Shown: piece by piece, positions 21,301-29,580 of the stretch
Position numbering within the stretch: the first letter of the stretch is position 1
Layout: each line of letters begins with the position of its first letter
Assembly (NCBI GenBank): GCA_037044905.1
Contig: JBAOKB010000090.1
Span: forward strand, 62,001 to 126,000
Reading direction: 5' to 3'
DNA from: Hortaea werneckii
Taxonomy: Eukaryota > Ascomycota > Dothideomycetes > Mycosphaerellales > Teratosphaeriaceae
Length of the DNA stretch: 64,000 nt
Notes under the pieces: model-generated
Databases searched by the model: none
Told to the model about the DNA's origin: nothing
The model's input: the letters and a program-made list of their open reading frames with translations, nothing else
Program-made: the position numbers and the translations under genes

Positions 21301-23052
21301 GTCTTTGCGCTGCTTTGCGAGGTCTTCGATGCTCGGTTTGTTAGTAGCTGGTTGCTCGATCAAGCTCTCGTTTCGGGTATCCTCCTTCTGAGGCTTGTTG
21401 TCGGGATTTTGCAAGGTACCGGGCTTGTTGATCTCTGGATTAGCCACTTGTGGGAGAGTACCTTCTTCTTGCTTTGCGGGGGATGCTTTGTCTCGCGTGA
21501 CTTCCTCTGACTGATCCTTGGGCGCTCCGTGTCTTCCAACCTCAGTGCTACCGCTACGAGATGGTAGGCCTGGTGTATTAGAGCGCTCCAAGGGATCCGG
21601 TATCGAGACAGAGTATAGCGAGTTGCGTTTAACATCTTCTGCTCGAGCTTGCGCCTCCCTCTGCCTCGCTTTCTCCGCCTCAGCCTGAGCACGAGCCTGA
21701 GTCCCCTGCCAGATCCTCTTTGCATTCTGCAGTCGTTCCTGGCGAATCCGCTCGGTGGCGTCTTGAAGTGCTGAAGATTTACTGGGTTGTGGCGAGAAGT
21801 TGAGCAGGCGTGAGGAGTGATGTGATGAGGAAGCTGATCCCGTGATGATCTTTGAAGGAGTGGATTCACGATCTTGGGTTGTGCTGGACTTTGGGTTTTC
21901 CTGCGGTGCGGTTTCGGGTCGGTGTTGTGCTTCTTCAGCGTTGCGCAGAGGTTTCTCGGGCTCGTCACTTTCTTGACGAGGCTTGATTTCGACGTTAAGA
22001 GCCCTGGCGTTACCCTCGTTCGGCGGTTCGGCCATGAACGAAGGTCCAGATGCCACCGGTGCATCAGCTACCACGTCGTCCTCCTCGTCAGAGCTCAAAA
22101 GTGTGATAACCTCAGGCTCCCGTCCACTCCTGTCCACCAAAACCCTATCATCCACTTTCGTCTTCACATCCTTCTCTTCCTCCATCTTGGAATCCAGCTC
22201 CTCTCCCTCCTCAACCGCACCCAGATCCCCAAACCCCAACCCGCTTGCACCATCCAGCTTCCTCCTACTCAAAGCACGCCTCCTCAACTTCTCCGACTCA
22301 ACCCGCTGGTCCTCCTTCCTCCTCAAAACCTCACCCCGAGAACCCTGTCGCCCCGCGACATCACCAGAGAATCCCTGGAAAAGACCCGTGGACGACTTCG
22401 TCGCGTGAGGAGCAGGAGGTGAGCGCAAAGACAACGAACCAGCATCTCCATTTCCATCGACGACTTCCACCTCGTCCTGAGAGGAAGACGAAGAGTCATC
22501 ATCAACCACGAAAGGGAACCCAGCGGATTTACCTTGCGCGGATGTCCTTCCCGCGTTTCGCGAAGGACCAGCAAGGAAAGGGTGAGAAGTCCTCGACGCT
22601 AATCCACTGGACCCCCTGACTCCGGAGGCGAAAGCAGCAGAGCCCATCGTCGTCGTCTTCGTCGTCTTGTTCCCCGGCGGGAACGGCGCAGCAGCATTGA
22701 CAGCAGCACGGATAGATTTATCCTCCCGATCTCTTCTTCGGCTCGAAAATTCCTCGCCTCTGCCCTTAAACCGCGCCGTCCGCCCAAAAGTCGCAAGCCG
22801 CAATTCATCCTGGTCCTCCGAAGGAGTAGGAAGCGTAGAAGTCCGCTTGAATCTCTTGTTATCGCCACTCTGGCCCCAATCATCACCATCATCGGCTTCG
22901 CGCGTGAGACCCGAGATGGAACGCTTGTGTCCAGCGACGCTCGACCTATCCTCGTCGTCGCGTTCAAGTCTCGTCCCCACGCCGGCACCGACAACTCCCT
23001 GCTGCGCACTCCTCCGATGCTGGTGGCTGGAAGGGTAGGGAGGATACTGCAT
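18352..23052 (-). CDS. Large protein with four tandem ~85-residue repeats, function unknown
   Basis: A single uninterrupted frame of 1566 residues starting MQYPPYPSSHQHRRS. I do not recognise the family. The first ~780 residues are low complexity: Ser/Arg-rich segments, acidic serine clusters, and a long Ala/Glu/Arg helix (about 430-480). Near residue 314 the motif VITLLSSDEED looks like a SUMO-interaction motif. Residues about 790-1190 hold four copies of one module (starting near 793, 901, 1006 and 1099). The shared pattern is a [ED]D-[IV] start, a helix with G and [IVM], TGR/TGE, then R-Y/C-x2-[VA]-[KR]-x-[AL]-L, LL/LT-x2-V/A, GD-x-EA-x2-[KR]-LN-x-LVH. The module looks helical and Myb/SANT-like in spacing, but the usual triple tryptophan is absent. 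A folded C-terminal region (1290-1566) ends in WVQETRLKGPRNV. Chromatin or DNA binding is only inferred. Confidence 0.85.
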   Translation of the reverse strand: MQYPPYPSSHQHRRSAQQGVVGAGVGTRLERDDEDRSSVAGHKRSISGLTREADDGDDWGQSGDNKRFKRTSTLPTPSEDQDELRLATFGRTARFKGRGEEFSSRRRDREDKSIRAAVNAAAPFPPGNKTTKTTTMGSAAFASGVRGSSGLASRTSHPFLAGPSRNAGRTSAQGKSAGFPFVVDDDSSSSSQDEVEVVDGNGDAGSLSLRSPPAPHATKSSTGLFQGFSGDVAGRQGSRGEVLRRKEDQRVESEKLRRRALSRRKLDGASGLGFGDLGAVEEGEELDSKMEEEKDVKTKVDDRVLVDRSGREPEVITLLSSDEEDDVVADAPVASGPSFMAEPPNEGNARALNVEIKPRQESDEPEKPLRNAEEAQHRPETAPQENPKSSTTQDRESTPSKIITGSASSSHHSSRLLNFSPQPSKSSALQDATERIRQERLQNAKRIWQGTQARAQAEAEKARQREAQARAEDVKRNSLYSVSIPDPLERSNTPGLPSRSGSTEVGRHGAPKDQSEEVTRDKASPAKQEEGTLPQVANPEINKPGTLQNPDNKPQKEDTRNESLIEQPATNKPSIEDLAKQRKDRQAALVREAEQKLALEAAKKAEKERHMAAYKNAMSSRLADAATHSKQVSGFEAGRHRSEDAQTLFGRDERNNCTVEVGKQDVSKRRIEGEQDPGIENAQHGVRHSPNGDLRDRQLSLGRASRNERAQEKEDELISSTSSAGIERLKAANVPAEPLQPYGQNANANAFNRHRSAAQPTSLKAMAEQGGTITRVKSAQPEPLQLQNPKKSHIPHIDICPEDIKLLFWRDAGNEWQDIIEDYEEATGRKKCEETLRKRYRQVKEALDGVGASMELLTRVGTGDVEAKRELDDLMPQAARDAEKAPNVVTHQPRIAAPGKDPLGELTPQDIRLLVSRGKGMLWSQIVQDFAISTGENVSEPLLRVRYKLVKEAIEKSEVDASLLTQVMAGDDTAREKLNRLVHGVWPVPRVEKDVKVDRPATGSGHDRKPGHVSADDIRLVRWKEEGMTGAEMVEALRQRTGRSMVIKTVLKRCSQARRALEAAGIHADRALLDAVENGDQEACSRLNQLVHSTVTASHVGEILPEDVMMVQERQKGATYENIVSSYRRKTGRHRSYSWVNERCKSVKALLDPLDIDTHLLESVASGDQEARRRLNSLVHGKWPLYASTGSIGSSENTVERIESAFQTRSRSPESASHAQQLKPGFYMGSAYSSSYGSREDQNVSTPPTSPGSFVPQPMAEESRPTTAGKQMNEAAFRYYLEEIREERLREEDSDTDADEDEEDQFSPEDFCHFIYQVERREITSSEEDITIDEKDWITYGEPQTDRLKAAAIASKQALVAHDRQLNDAIHAGDDWSLNRQNFNSGILYTLDSPAAGTVQVRVQEYQRSFQEQIRPSDSVAWVNRPTYTIMQRRTETARSTNTVSVTEKEIDPILDEETDLTTQKEVLTLHETQKQKVVGDTVYTTPDLANDAAMRHFISKTYRPGTINLTVRDVERAGLMRGFREKYEGGGGKDIPLFREMVEEEDGKSLEVWVQETRLKGPRNV

Positions 23053-23102
23053 TATGGGACCAGGTTCCGGAAAATTGACAGTGAGTGATGAGATAGGGGG
23101 GG

Positions 23103-23104
<2 letters not shown>

Positions 23105-23143
<39 letters not shown>
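23105..23143 (+). repeat. 39-base poly-G run
   Basis: Uninterrupted G from 23105 to 23143, preceded by a shorter G run around 23097-23102. It lies about 50 bp upstream of the start codon of the reverse-strand four-repeat gene, so its transcript would carry a C run in the 5' UTR. Exact length is unreliable because long homopolymers are a common sequencing or assembly error. Confidence 0.85.
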
Positions 23144-23145
<2 letters not shown>

Positions 23146-23194
23146 TGTTTGAACGGTTTGAGGGAGTTTGTTTGTTTGGTGGTGGTGGTTGTGG

Positions 23195-23216
23195 TGCTGC
23201 TGCTGCTGCTGCTGCT
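23195..23216 (+). repeat. (TGC)7 trinucleotide repeat
   Basis: Seven TGC units plus one base, in the presumed 5' UTR or promoter of the reverse-strand four-repeat gene. Confidence 0.9.
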
Positions 23217-23282
23217 AAAAGAAGGATGCCGGGGGTAGCGTGGTGAAGAAAGGGGAGTGAAGGGTTGAAGACCTCTTCTTCG

Positions 23283-23283
<1 letters not shown>

Positions 23284-23316
<33 letters not shown>
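23284..23316 (+). repeat. (GTC)11 trinucleotide repeat
   Basis: Eleven perfect GTC units upstream of the four-repeat gene, outside any recognised coding sequence. Confidence 0.9.
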
Positions 23317-24253
23317 AGTGGTCGAAGGCAAATGTTTCCGCTAATGCGTTCGTGACAGCGGGGGTGGCCAGGGAGTTCTCGTAGCCGGATGATGCGGCCT
23401 CGATTTTCGGGGACTGTTTCCGGAAGTAGGGCGATCAGTAGAGAGGATCGGACTTGAACTGGGCGCTCCAGTCCTCTTCTTTCCCCCTCTGGATCTTTTT
23501 AGATTCTGTCTTGGATATGTTTCTTCGGACCAAAAAAAGTGGTGTTTGAGACAAGTCAGAGGTTGAAGTTTTTGTAGATATATTGTGTCTTGTCTGGAAA
23601 AATCAACTGGTTATCAGCCTGCTAGGTGTGAGGGTGTTATGGGTCATTGTTGATGGTGGTGGTGGTGTTGGATGGTGGTGTTGACGTGATGTTGTTGATA
23701 GAAGGAGAGAAGAAGCTAGAAGGTCAGTCGCACTTTAAACCTCGATCGAAGAAGGACTCACATGAAACGCTTGTGAGAGCGGCTGAATCAGCTGCTTGTG
23801 AAAGGTCGTTTCACAAGAGAAGAAGATCACGAGACGTTAATTCTCGTCTCACCGGAGAGAACGAGACAATGCCCAGGAGTCTCCTCGGTCGTTGTTGGAA
23901 GCATTAAATTGTGTCATGCTATCAATATGGTATCTTTCACTCATGTGGTATACCAGCTCTGGTTCACTTCGGAGTGAGTGATGCTGAAGCTTGCCCTCTA
24001 ACATGGGCGCCCTTTGCGGAAGGACAATCGGTTGGAGCAAGTTGTCCGGCATAGACTCTTTTGCTCAGCTTCGCTTCGGGACATGCATGCATGCACATGT
24101 CAGGATTCCGCCCAGTGTAGCCGGACGCCTCTTCACGACCATTCTCAACTATCGTGCTCGCCCTTAGAGTGCCGAGCACCCAGGCGCTCCTGGGCGCAAT
24201 CCACAAAGGTTCTCCATTCTACCCCATCATCTCACTACCACAACCTTTCCCAC

Positions 24254-25334
24254 TCATCGCTCATTCTCCGCCCTCAACTCCTTCATAACCCCTCCCCGAT
24301 CCCTCCACTCATCATCCTTCCTCAACGCCTCCTTCACCAGTCCATCCAACATCTTGACCCGCTCCAACGCCGCACTAACACACTTCAACATCTCCAGTCC
24401 CTCGACAGGGGCACCGCCATACTTAGCAATCTGACACACTTCGCCGAACCGATTAATGCCCACGATAACCTCGCCCTCTTTACACTGCTCCTCGAGCAGA
24501 TTCGCATCCTGCAGCACAATCTCCCCGGAATCAAAATACGAAAACGTGACGCAGAAAGGCGTATGGTGTAGATTCAACTTAACGGGATCGCGTTCCCTAG
24601 GATCAAAGACAGTGACTTCTTCGCCTTTGACTTCGACGTCGGGACGGCGGTAGTGGAGGAGGGCGGCGACGAGGGCGACACAGCAGGCGTCGAGCAGGTT
24701 GCCATCGTGGTCGAGGACGTGCAGGTCGGCGCGGACGTGGAAGCATTTCTGACCCGCGATGATGCAGAGGGATTCGGTGTCGAGGGCGCCGGAGCGGCGG
24801 ATCGTCTTCTCCAGCAGGCGCGAGAGGGGGAGGGGGAGTTGGTCGGTTCTATTTTCCACACCATGAGCACTTAGCTTGGATGTTCTGATGTTTGGTAGGG
24901 ATAACCTACCCATGCAGATGCAAACGCTTGATTTGGACGGGGAACAAGTAGGGAATTGCTTGGTTGGATTGCCCAATCCGTCGTCTCACGGGAAAGGACA
25001 AAAATGTTGAACTGGTTGTAATCTATTCATACCTTCCAGCTTCAAAAGCAGTGGAGCCCATAGGACTTAATTCGCAATTGATAGTAAAGAGGCCTTCGAA
25101 CTTGCGATCGGCGTAAGGGGCGACGACTTCGCTGCTGATATTGCACAGGACTCTCGTCTTGCCCAGCCGTACATCGGCGACGCCATATTGATCGGGGAGT
25201 TGGGGGAAAGAGAGGGAGATGGGGCGGTAGGCGTCGAAGGGACGGTTGTCCAGGCGGATGTTCTCGCGGAGGGCGGAGAGGAGGAAGGCGGACTCGTTGG
25301 TGGATGGCGGGGCTTCGGCGGGCATGATGGTCAC
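24254..25334 (-). CDS. RRP45: Exosome core subunit Rrp45 (RNase PH fold)
   Basis: Subunit of the nine-member ring of the nuclear/cytoplasmic RNA exosome. Two exons, 25033-25334 and 24254-24848, are joined across a 184-nt intron (GTATGA...AAATAG), giving 298 residues. The junction restores FEAGR-TDQLPLPLSRLLEKTIRRS, the expected family order. Domain evidence: NIRLDNRPFDAYRP near the N-terminus, YGVADVRLGKTRVLC, CELSPM, ALDTESLCIIAGQKCFHVRADLHVLDHDGNLLDA and a final helix rich in Lys, Leu and Glu. Like other eukaryotic Rrp45 proteins it is expected to be catalytically dead. A second in-frame ATG lies at 25325. It is divergent from CWC15 with 277 bp between starts, so the two RNA-processing genes share a promoter region. 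Confidence 0.95.
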
Positions 25335-25611
25335 GTGTTGGTGGCGGGATCAAGGTGTTTATTTGGTCGTGACATTCACTTGTTCATCCTCCCCCTGTTG
25401 TCCCGGTTGATTCCTTGAACACGGCGCACGCTGGTTGTTCGCAATGATTGAAGCTTTATCAGGTTGCGCTTATCGATAACGCTTCTTCGGCTTAATCAAG
25501 GCTCGTGCACTTTCACATCCGCGACATTGCAACAACTACACCCTATTACCTGACCATCCTCAACTCTCCACACCTGCCCAACACCTCACGACATACACAG
25601 CGGTCGCCATC

Positions 25612-26430
25612 ATGACCACAGCCCACAGACCCACCTTCGATCCCGCGCGAGGCAAAGAAGCCGCGCGAGGAGAAGCCTACCATCAACGCCTGCTGCCGGC
25701 GCACAAGACACTCAAGTTCCGACAGCAAGGGCAAGGCAGTACGGAAGAGCAACGACGACGGGACCTGAAAGCCGAGCTGTTGAAGAACGAATCGAAACAT
25801 TTCGCGCGGAAAGAAGGGCGGGAGATTGAGGATGGGGAGGAGAATGACGAGGAAGGAGGGGATGCCGTGCAGGAGAGACGAAGGATAGAAGACAGCAAAC
25901 CGGATCCCGATAGCGAAAACACAGGCGCAACGAAACGGAAGTTGGGTGATGGTAGCGAAGAGACACCTATGCCGGGCCAACAGGGCGAGGCAGAAGAAGA
26001 AGACTACGAAACGAAAAAACGCCGCGTGCTAGAAGAAAGCAAAGACATCGACGCAGACTCGGACGGATCCTCCTCATCCGAGTCCGAAGACGACGAGGAC
26101 GAAGAAGAAGAAGACGAGACGGCGGAACTAATGCGCGAGCTCGCCAAAATCAAAGCCGAGCGCGCCGAAACCGCCGCAAAAGAAGCCGCGGCCAAAGCCG
26201 CGCGCGAAGAATCGCAACGGGAGAAGGACATCGCACTGGGCAATCCGTTATTAAACTCCCAGTTCGAGGAAGCGGGAGGGGAGTACGGGGTAAAGCGACG
26301 GTGGGACGATGATGTCGTGTTTAAGAACCAGGCCCGGGGTACCGAGGAGAGGGGGAAGGAGAAGAAGTTTGTGAATGATTTGCTGCGGAGCGATTTTCAT
26401 AAGCGGTTTATGGATAAGTATGTGCGGTAG
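25612..26430 (+). CDS. CWC15: Pre-mRNA splicing factor Cwc15/Cwf15
   Basis: Component of the Prp19/NineTeen-associated part of the activated spliceosome. One exon of 272 residues. The N-terminus MTTAHRPTFDPARGKE followed by AYHQRLLPAHKTLKFRQ is the diagnostic Cwc15 start. The centre is a long acidic and then Arg/Glu/Ala-rich helix (ETAELMRELAKIKAERAET). The C-terminus has NPLLN, then VKRRWDDDVVFKNQARG and ends in FHKRFMDKYVR, again the family signature that contacts the spliceosome core. No intron is needed. A long polypurine array begins only about 10 bp after its TAG, so the array must lie in its 3' UTR or terminator. Confidence 0.96.
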   Translation: MTTAHRPTFDPARGKEAARGEAYHQRLLPAHKTLKFRQQGQGSTEEQRRRDLKAELLKNESKHFARKEGREIEDGEENDEEGGDAVQERRRIEDSKPDPDSENTGATKRKLGDGSEETPMPGQQGEAEEEDYETKKRRVLEESKDIDADSDGSSSSESEDDEDEEEEDETAELMRELAKIKAERAETAAKEAAAKAAREESQREKDIALGNPLLNSQFEEAGGEYGVKRRWDDDVVFKNQARGTEERGKEKKFVNDLLRSDFHKRFMDKYVR

Positions 26431-26440
26431 AAGGGATGCC

Positions 26441-26726
26441 GAGAGAAAGAGAGAGGGAGAGGGAGGGAGAGGGAGGGAGAGGGAGGGAGAGGGAGGGAGA
26501 GGGAGGGAGAGGGAGGGAGAGGGAGGGAGAGGGAGGGAGAGGGAGGGAGAGGGAGGGAGAGGGAGGGAGAGGGAGGGAGAGGGAGGGAGAGGGAGGGAGA
26601 GGGAGGGAGAGGGAGGGAGAGGGAGGGAGAGGGAGGGAGAGGGAGGGAGAGGGAGGGAGAGGGAGGGAGAGGGAGGGAGAGGGAGGGAGAGGGAGGGAGA
26701 GGGAGGGAGAGGGAGGGAGAGGGAGG
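26441..26726 (+). repeat. Polypurine decamer array (GGGAGGGAGA)n
   Basis: From 26461 to 26726 the sequence is about 26.5 near-identical copies of the 10-mer GGGAGGGAGA, preceded by a related GAGA-rich lead-in from 26441. The whole 286 bp is purine on this strand. Because 10 is not a multiple of 3, all frames stay open and give the same Gly/Arg/Glu decapeptide repeat; these are not genes. Confidence 0.97.
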
Positions 26727-26730
26727 ATGG

Positions 26731-27447
26731 AAGGGAGACGGGGGGTTGGGAGAAAGAAAGGAGTAACACTTGGGGCCAAGCGTTGGATGAGAGGTGGTGT
26801 GTCCTCCCTATGGGAGGTGAGATACCCAGGAAACAAATTACCGAAAGAAAAACCTTACAGTCTTGCCACTCCAATCTTTTTCTTTTTCTTTTTCTTTTTC
26901 CCTTTTTCTGTTCTTCTGCCTCTGGCCCGCCGGGATCTACCAATGATATGCGCCTTCCCAACAACAGGCTTCTGGAGGCCAGGTGCTCCCGAGTTGTGGG
27001 AAGAGAGTAAATGCCGCAGTCACCACGTTTCACGAACTTCTCATGTATCCAAAGGGAAGGGGTCTCCACGGGAGACGAGGGAAAGCTTGAGAGAAGGGAC
27101 CGTTTTTTCCACAAGACATAGGATTTTCCTACTACTGGCAGCCTCTAAGAAAGCTAAGAATTGCTCTTGTTTTTCCCCCTGGCCGCTCTTTCTTGTGGTA
27201 TTCCCAAAACGCCTCTTTGAAATCAATCGCACATGTTTGCACTCCTCGAATCTCCCGTGCACTTAGCCCCTAGAATCTCCTCCCATGCTTCATGCTGCCG
27301 TATGTTTTTTTTTTTTTTTTTTCTTTGGTTCTGTTTTTTCCATTCCTCGTTGAGACAGCCCATTTTCCTCCCCATTTGCAGAGTAAGAGGAAGGTGCTCA
27401 TCAAGAAACAACGTCAGGCAGTGTGGCAATTGGGGGCGGACGCCTCA
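26731..27447. other. Intergenic between CWC15 and the tandem SUMO-like gene
   Basis: Contains a TTTTTC array near 26877-26908, an 18-base T run at 27305-27322 and otherwise unique sequence. The facing genes converge here. No coding exon was recognised apart from the last exon of the SUMO-like gene starting at 27448. Confidence 0.6.
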
Positions 27448-27768
27448 TCAACCGGCAATGCAGAACATGTGCACAACGATGACGGAGCGGTTCTTCATGC
27501 CCATCTGTGAGAATTGCAAGTCTTCATTAGCATCTTTTGTCCCTTCTTCTTCTTCTTCTTCTTCTTCTTCTTCTTCTTCTTCTTCTTCTTCTTCTTCTTC
27601 TTCTTCTTCTTCTTCTTCTTCTTTTTGTGCTTTGCTAAAAACAAACAAGGACGTCTAGACATGCTAAAAAGGGCTGTGGGCGGAAGAAAAGAAGCAGGGG
27701 AGACGGGGAAAAAAAAAAAAAAAAAAAAGCAAACAGAAGAAAGAAATAAAGGCAAGAAAAGGGGGGCG

Positions 27769-27800
<32 letters not shown>

Positions 27801-28658
27801 GCTTCATTACCTCCTCAGCCGTATCCCCCCCATCGATCCTCTCGTCCCCAAAGAAGAAGAACAACCCGCCAACCTCGTAACCCCTCTCACGCGCATAAGC
27901 CCGCAGAGCGCCCTTCAACGGCTCCCTAAACCCGACCTCAATCGCGGTGACCTTGCCGTCGGCATCCTGGAAATGCAGACGCAGGGACTTCTGGACCTTG
28001 GCGCGCCCGGATGGGAGGACGGGGGCCAGACGGCCATCGAAGACGACGCCGGCGGGGGAGGCGGCGTAGCCATGGGTCTTGCAGCGGGCGCATTGGAGGC
28101 CGGGGGTGTTGGAGAAGGCTTTGATGCTGAGGGATTGGGTGTGCAGGAGTGCGGGGAAGATCTGTGGATGGGGTGAAACGGGGGAGGGGTATGGTTAGCT
28201 TGGTTTGGTATGGGATGAAGAGGGGAGAAAGGTTGTGACACAAGAGGAGGAAGGGGAGGAAAGAGGCGTGGGGGACGAACCTTCTTCGGCTTGTCCTCCT
28301 CAGACAACTTCTTCCCGTCGGCTTTGAAGCGGATCTTCTCCGGATCGCGACAGGTAGTACAGGTGTGGGCCTTGAACGTATCGAAGACGTTCTTGAGGGG
28401 GGCGTACAGACCGAGGGTGAACAGCATACCGGAGCCGTCGACGTCATGGGCGTCCTTGACGACGATGGTGACAGTGCGGTTCTCAGCCGAGACCTCGTGG
28501 TGTGTGTCCTTAGCGATCATTCTGTCGCGCTTGATGGCCTGGTAGTCGTAGCCGTGGAAAGGAGGCGACGTCTCGGGGGTACGATAGGGCGCCAGAGACC
28601 CGTCGGTCTCGGTGCTGGAGCTGCGAGAGGTCGGCATGTTGAGTTTGAGAATGACCAT
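27448..28658 (-). CDS. Tandem SUMO-like (ubiquitin-fold) domain protein, 3 exons
   Basis: Exons 28281-28658, 27811-28161 and 27504-27448 give 261 residues; introns are 28162-28280 (119 nt) and 27505-27810 (306 nt, GTAATG...CTCACAG), both phase 0. The second domain (about 183-261) follows the SUMO pattern: KSLRLHFQDADGKVTAIEV, PLKGALRAYARERG, FFFFGDERIDGGDTAEE, then, after splicing, MGMKNRSVIVV. Residues about 62-127 look like a related, less complete domain (TVTIVVKDA, APLKNVFDTFKAH, KIRFKADGKKL). Two CxxC pairs (100/103 and 150/153) lie in the first domain and the linker and could bind zinc. The protein ends CIAG with one terminal Gly, not the Gly-Gly of conjugated SUMO, so it is probably an adaptor rather than a modifier. 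Without the last intron the frame runs into poly-Phe, which argues for the splice. Confidence 0.72.
27543..27623 (+). repeat. (CTT)27 / (GAA)27 array inside an intron
   Basis: Twenty-seven perfect CTT units on this strand, so GAA on the transcribed sense of the reverse-strand SUMO-like gene. The array falls within the gene's last intron (27505-27810), which also contains A-rich runs at 27709-27728 and 27770-27800. It gives spurious poly-Ser, poly-Phe, poly-Glu and poly-Lys frames. Confidence 0.95.
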
Positions 28659-29580
28659 GGGTGAAGGCTGTGAACTGAGGGGTTGCCACTTAGAAATGTT
28701 GAGGAAAGGTTTTTGAGTGAGAGGACAGAGTGGAGAAAGAGGAGGAGGAGGAGGTGTTTGAAGGGGAGAGAAGAGAGAGCAAGAGTAGATGTGTGTGTGT
28801 TGAGGGAAAAGATGTAGGTAGAGAGGTGCAGAGAAGTAGAAAAGTCGAAGGAAGAAAAGGCGTCAAACAGCGTTTGCACGTGAAAATCCGCACACATGAC
28901 ACAGCGTCGCTGAAACTCTTCCCGTCTATTCACATGCTGTCGGCTAAAAGACGCCGCTGCACGGCGAAGTAACAGTCCGAGAAAGGTGGCGGAACCCTCC
29001 TTATCCATGTCAGAAATCCGACCGCCGCTGTTGTGAATGCCTAATCGAGAGACAAAACGACGACTCGCTGATCGGTAGTGCCCCCAAATCAACCGGAACC
29101 ACGCTATGAATCCGTCGTCACGTTTCGGGAAACTATCTCGCCAATAGCTCGCGGTGTGCCTGACAGTAGTAACCTGAAAACCCCGCCAGCCTAGCTCTGC
29201 GTTCACGCACGCTACCGCGAAGGCAATAGCCGATGCCAGCCTTGCCCTCTCTTCCGAGCAGATCGACGCGCATGTTTGACTTCCAGAGGTTCCGTGAATC
29301 GTCCTCCTAAGGAAAGGAGGGCAAAGAGTCGTAGCTTCACTAGTTTTACGCCCCAGGGCATTGCACTCATTGTGCTTCGCGACGTTTTGATTAGCACGAT
29401 GCCGACAGAACCTTTTTCTTTCGAGAGGCGCGTGCCGTAGGTTTCTGCAGCGTAAGCAGGAAGCCGTAGACCCAACCAGCCTTCCTAGCTTGCCGCTGTC
29501 CATTCGCCACCGTCATCTAAAAGCCATCCCAACCACCCGCATTCCCCTTGATGAGTAGAAAACCTATTTCGATTCGTGAA
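28659..29580. other. Upstream region of the SUMO-like gene and 3' side of MTG1
   Basis: About 0.9 kb. GAGGAGGA-rich sequence near 28730-28760 suits a 5' UTR. A reverse-strand open frame of 328 codons overlaps this region and the SUMO-like gene but was rejected. No other feature was recognised. Confidence 0.55.

Larger units (their letters stand above)
23053..24253. other. Upstream region of the four-repeat gene, rich in simple repeats
   Basis: About 1.2 kb holding the promoter and 5' UTR of the four-repeat gene and the 3' side of RRP45. It carries a 39-base G run, a TGC array, a GTC array and GGT-rich stretches (about 23646-23690). No coding exon was recognised. Confidence 0.6.

Noticed and set aside
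26375..27266. Long open frames of Gly/Arg/Glu or Pro/Ser/Leu decapeptide repeats on both strands
   Set aside because: Products of the decamer array in which every frame is open; no start context, and they overlap the CWC15 end.
27448..27755. Poly-Glu and poly-Lys frames on the reverse strand
   Set aside because: Translation of the CTT/GAA array in the intron. Only the portion after the CTCACAG acceptor (27504-27448) is used, as the last exon of the SUMO-like gene.
28517..29503. Reverse-strand open frame of 328 codons
   Set aside because: It overlaps the first exon of the SUMO-like gene in another frame, has no domain, and turns into Leu/Ser-rich low complexity; judged chance.
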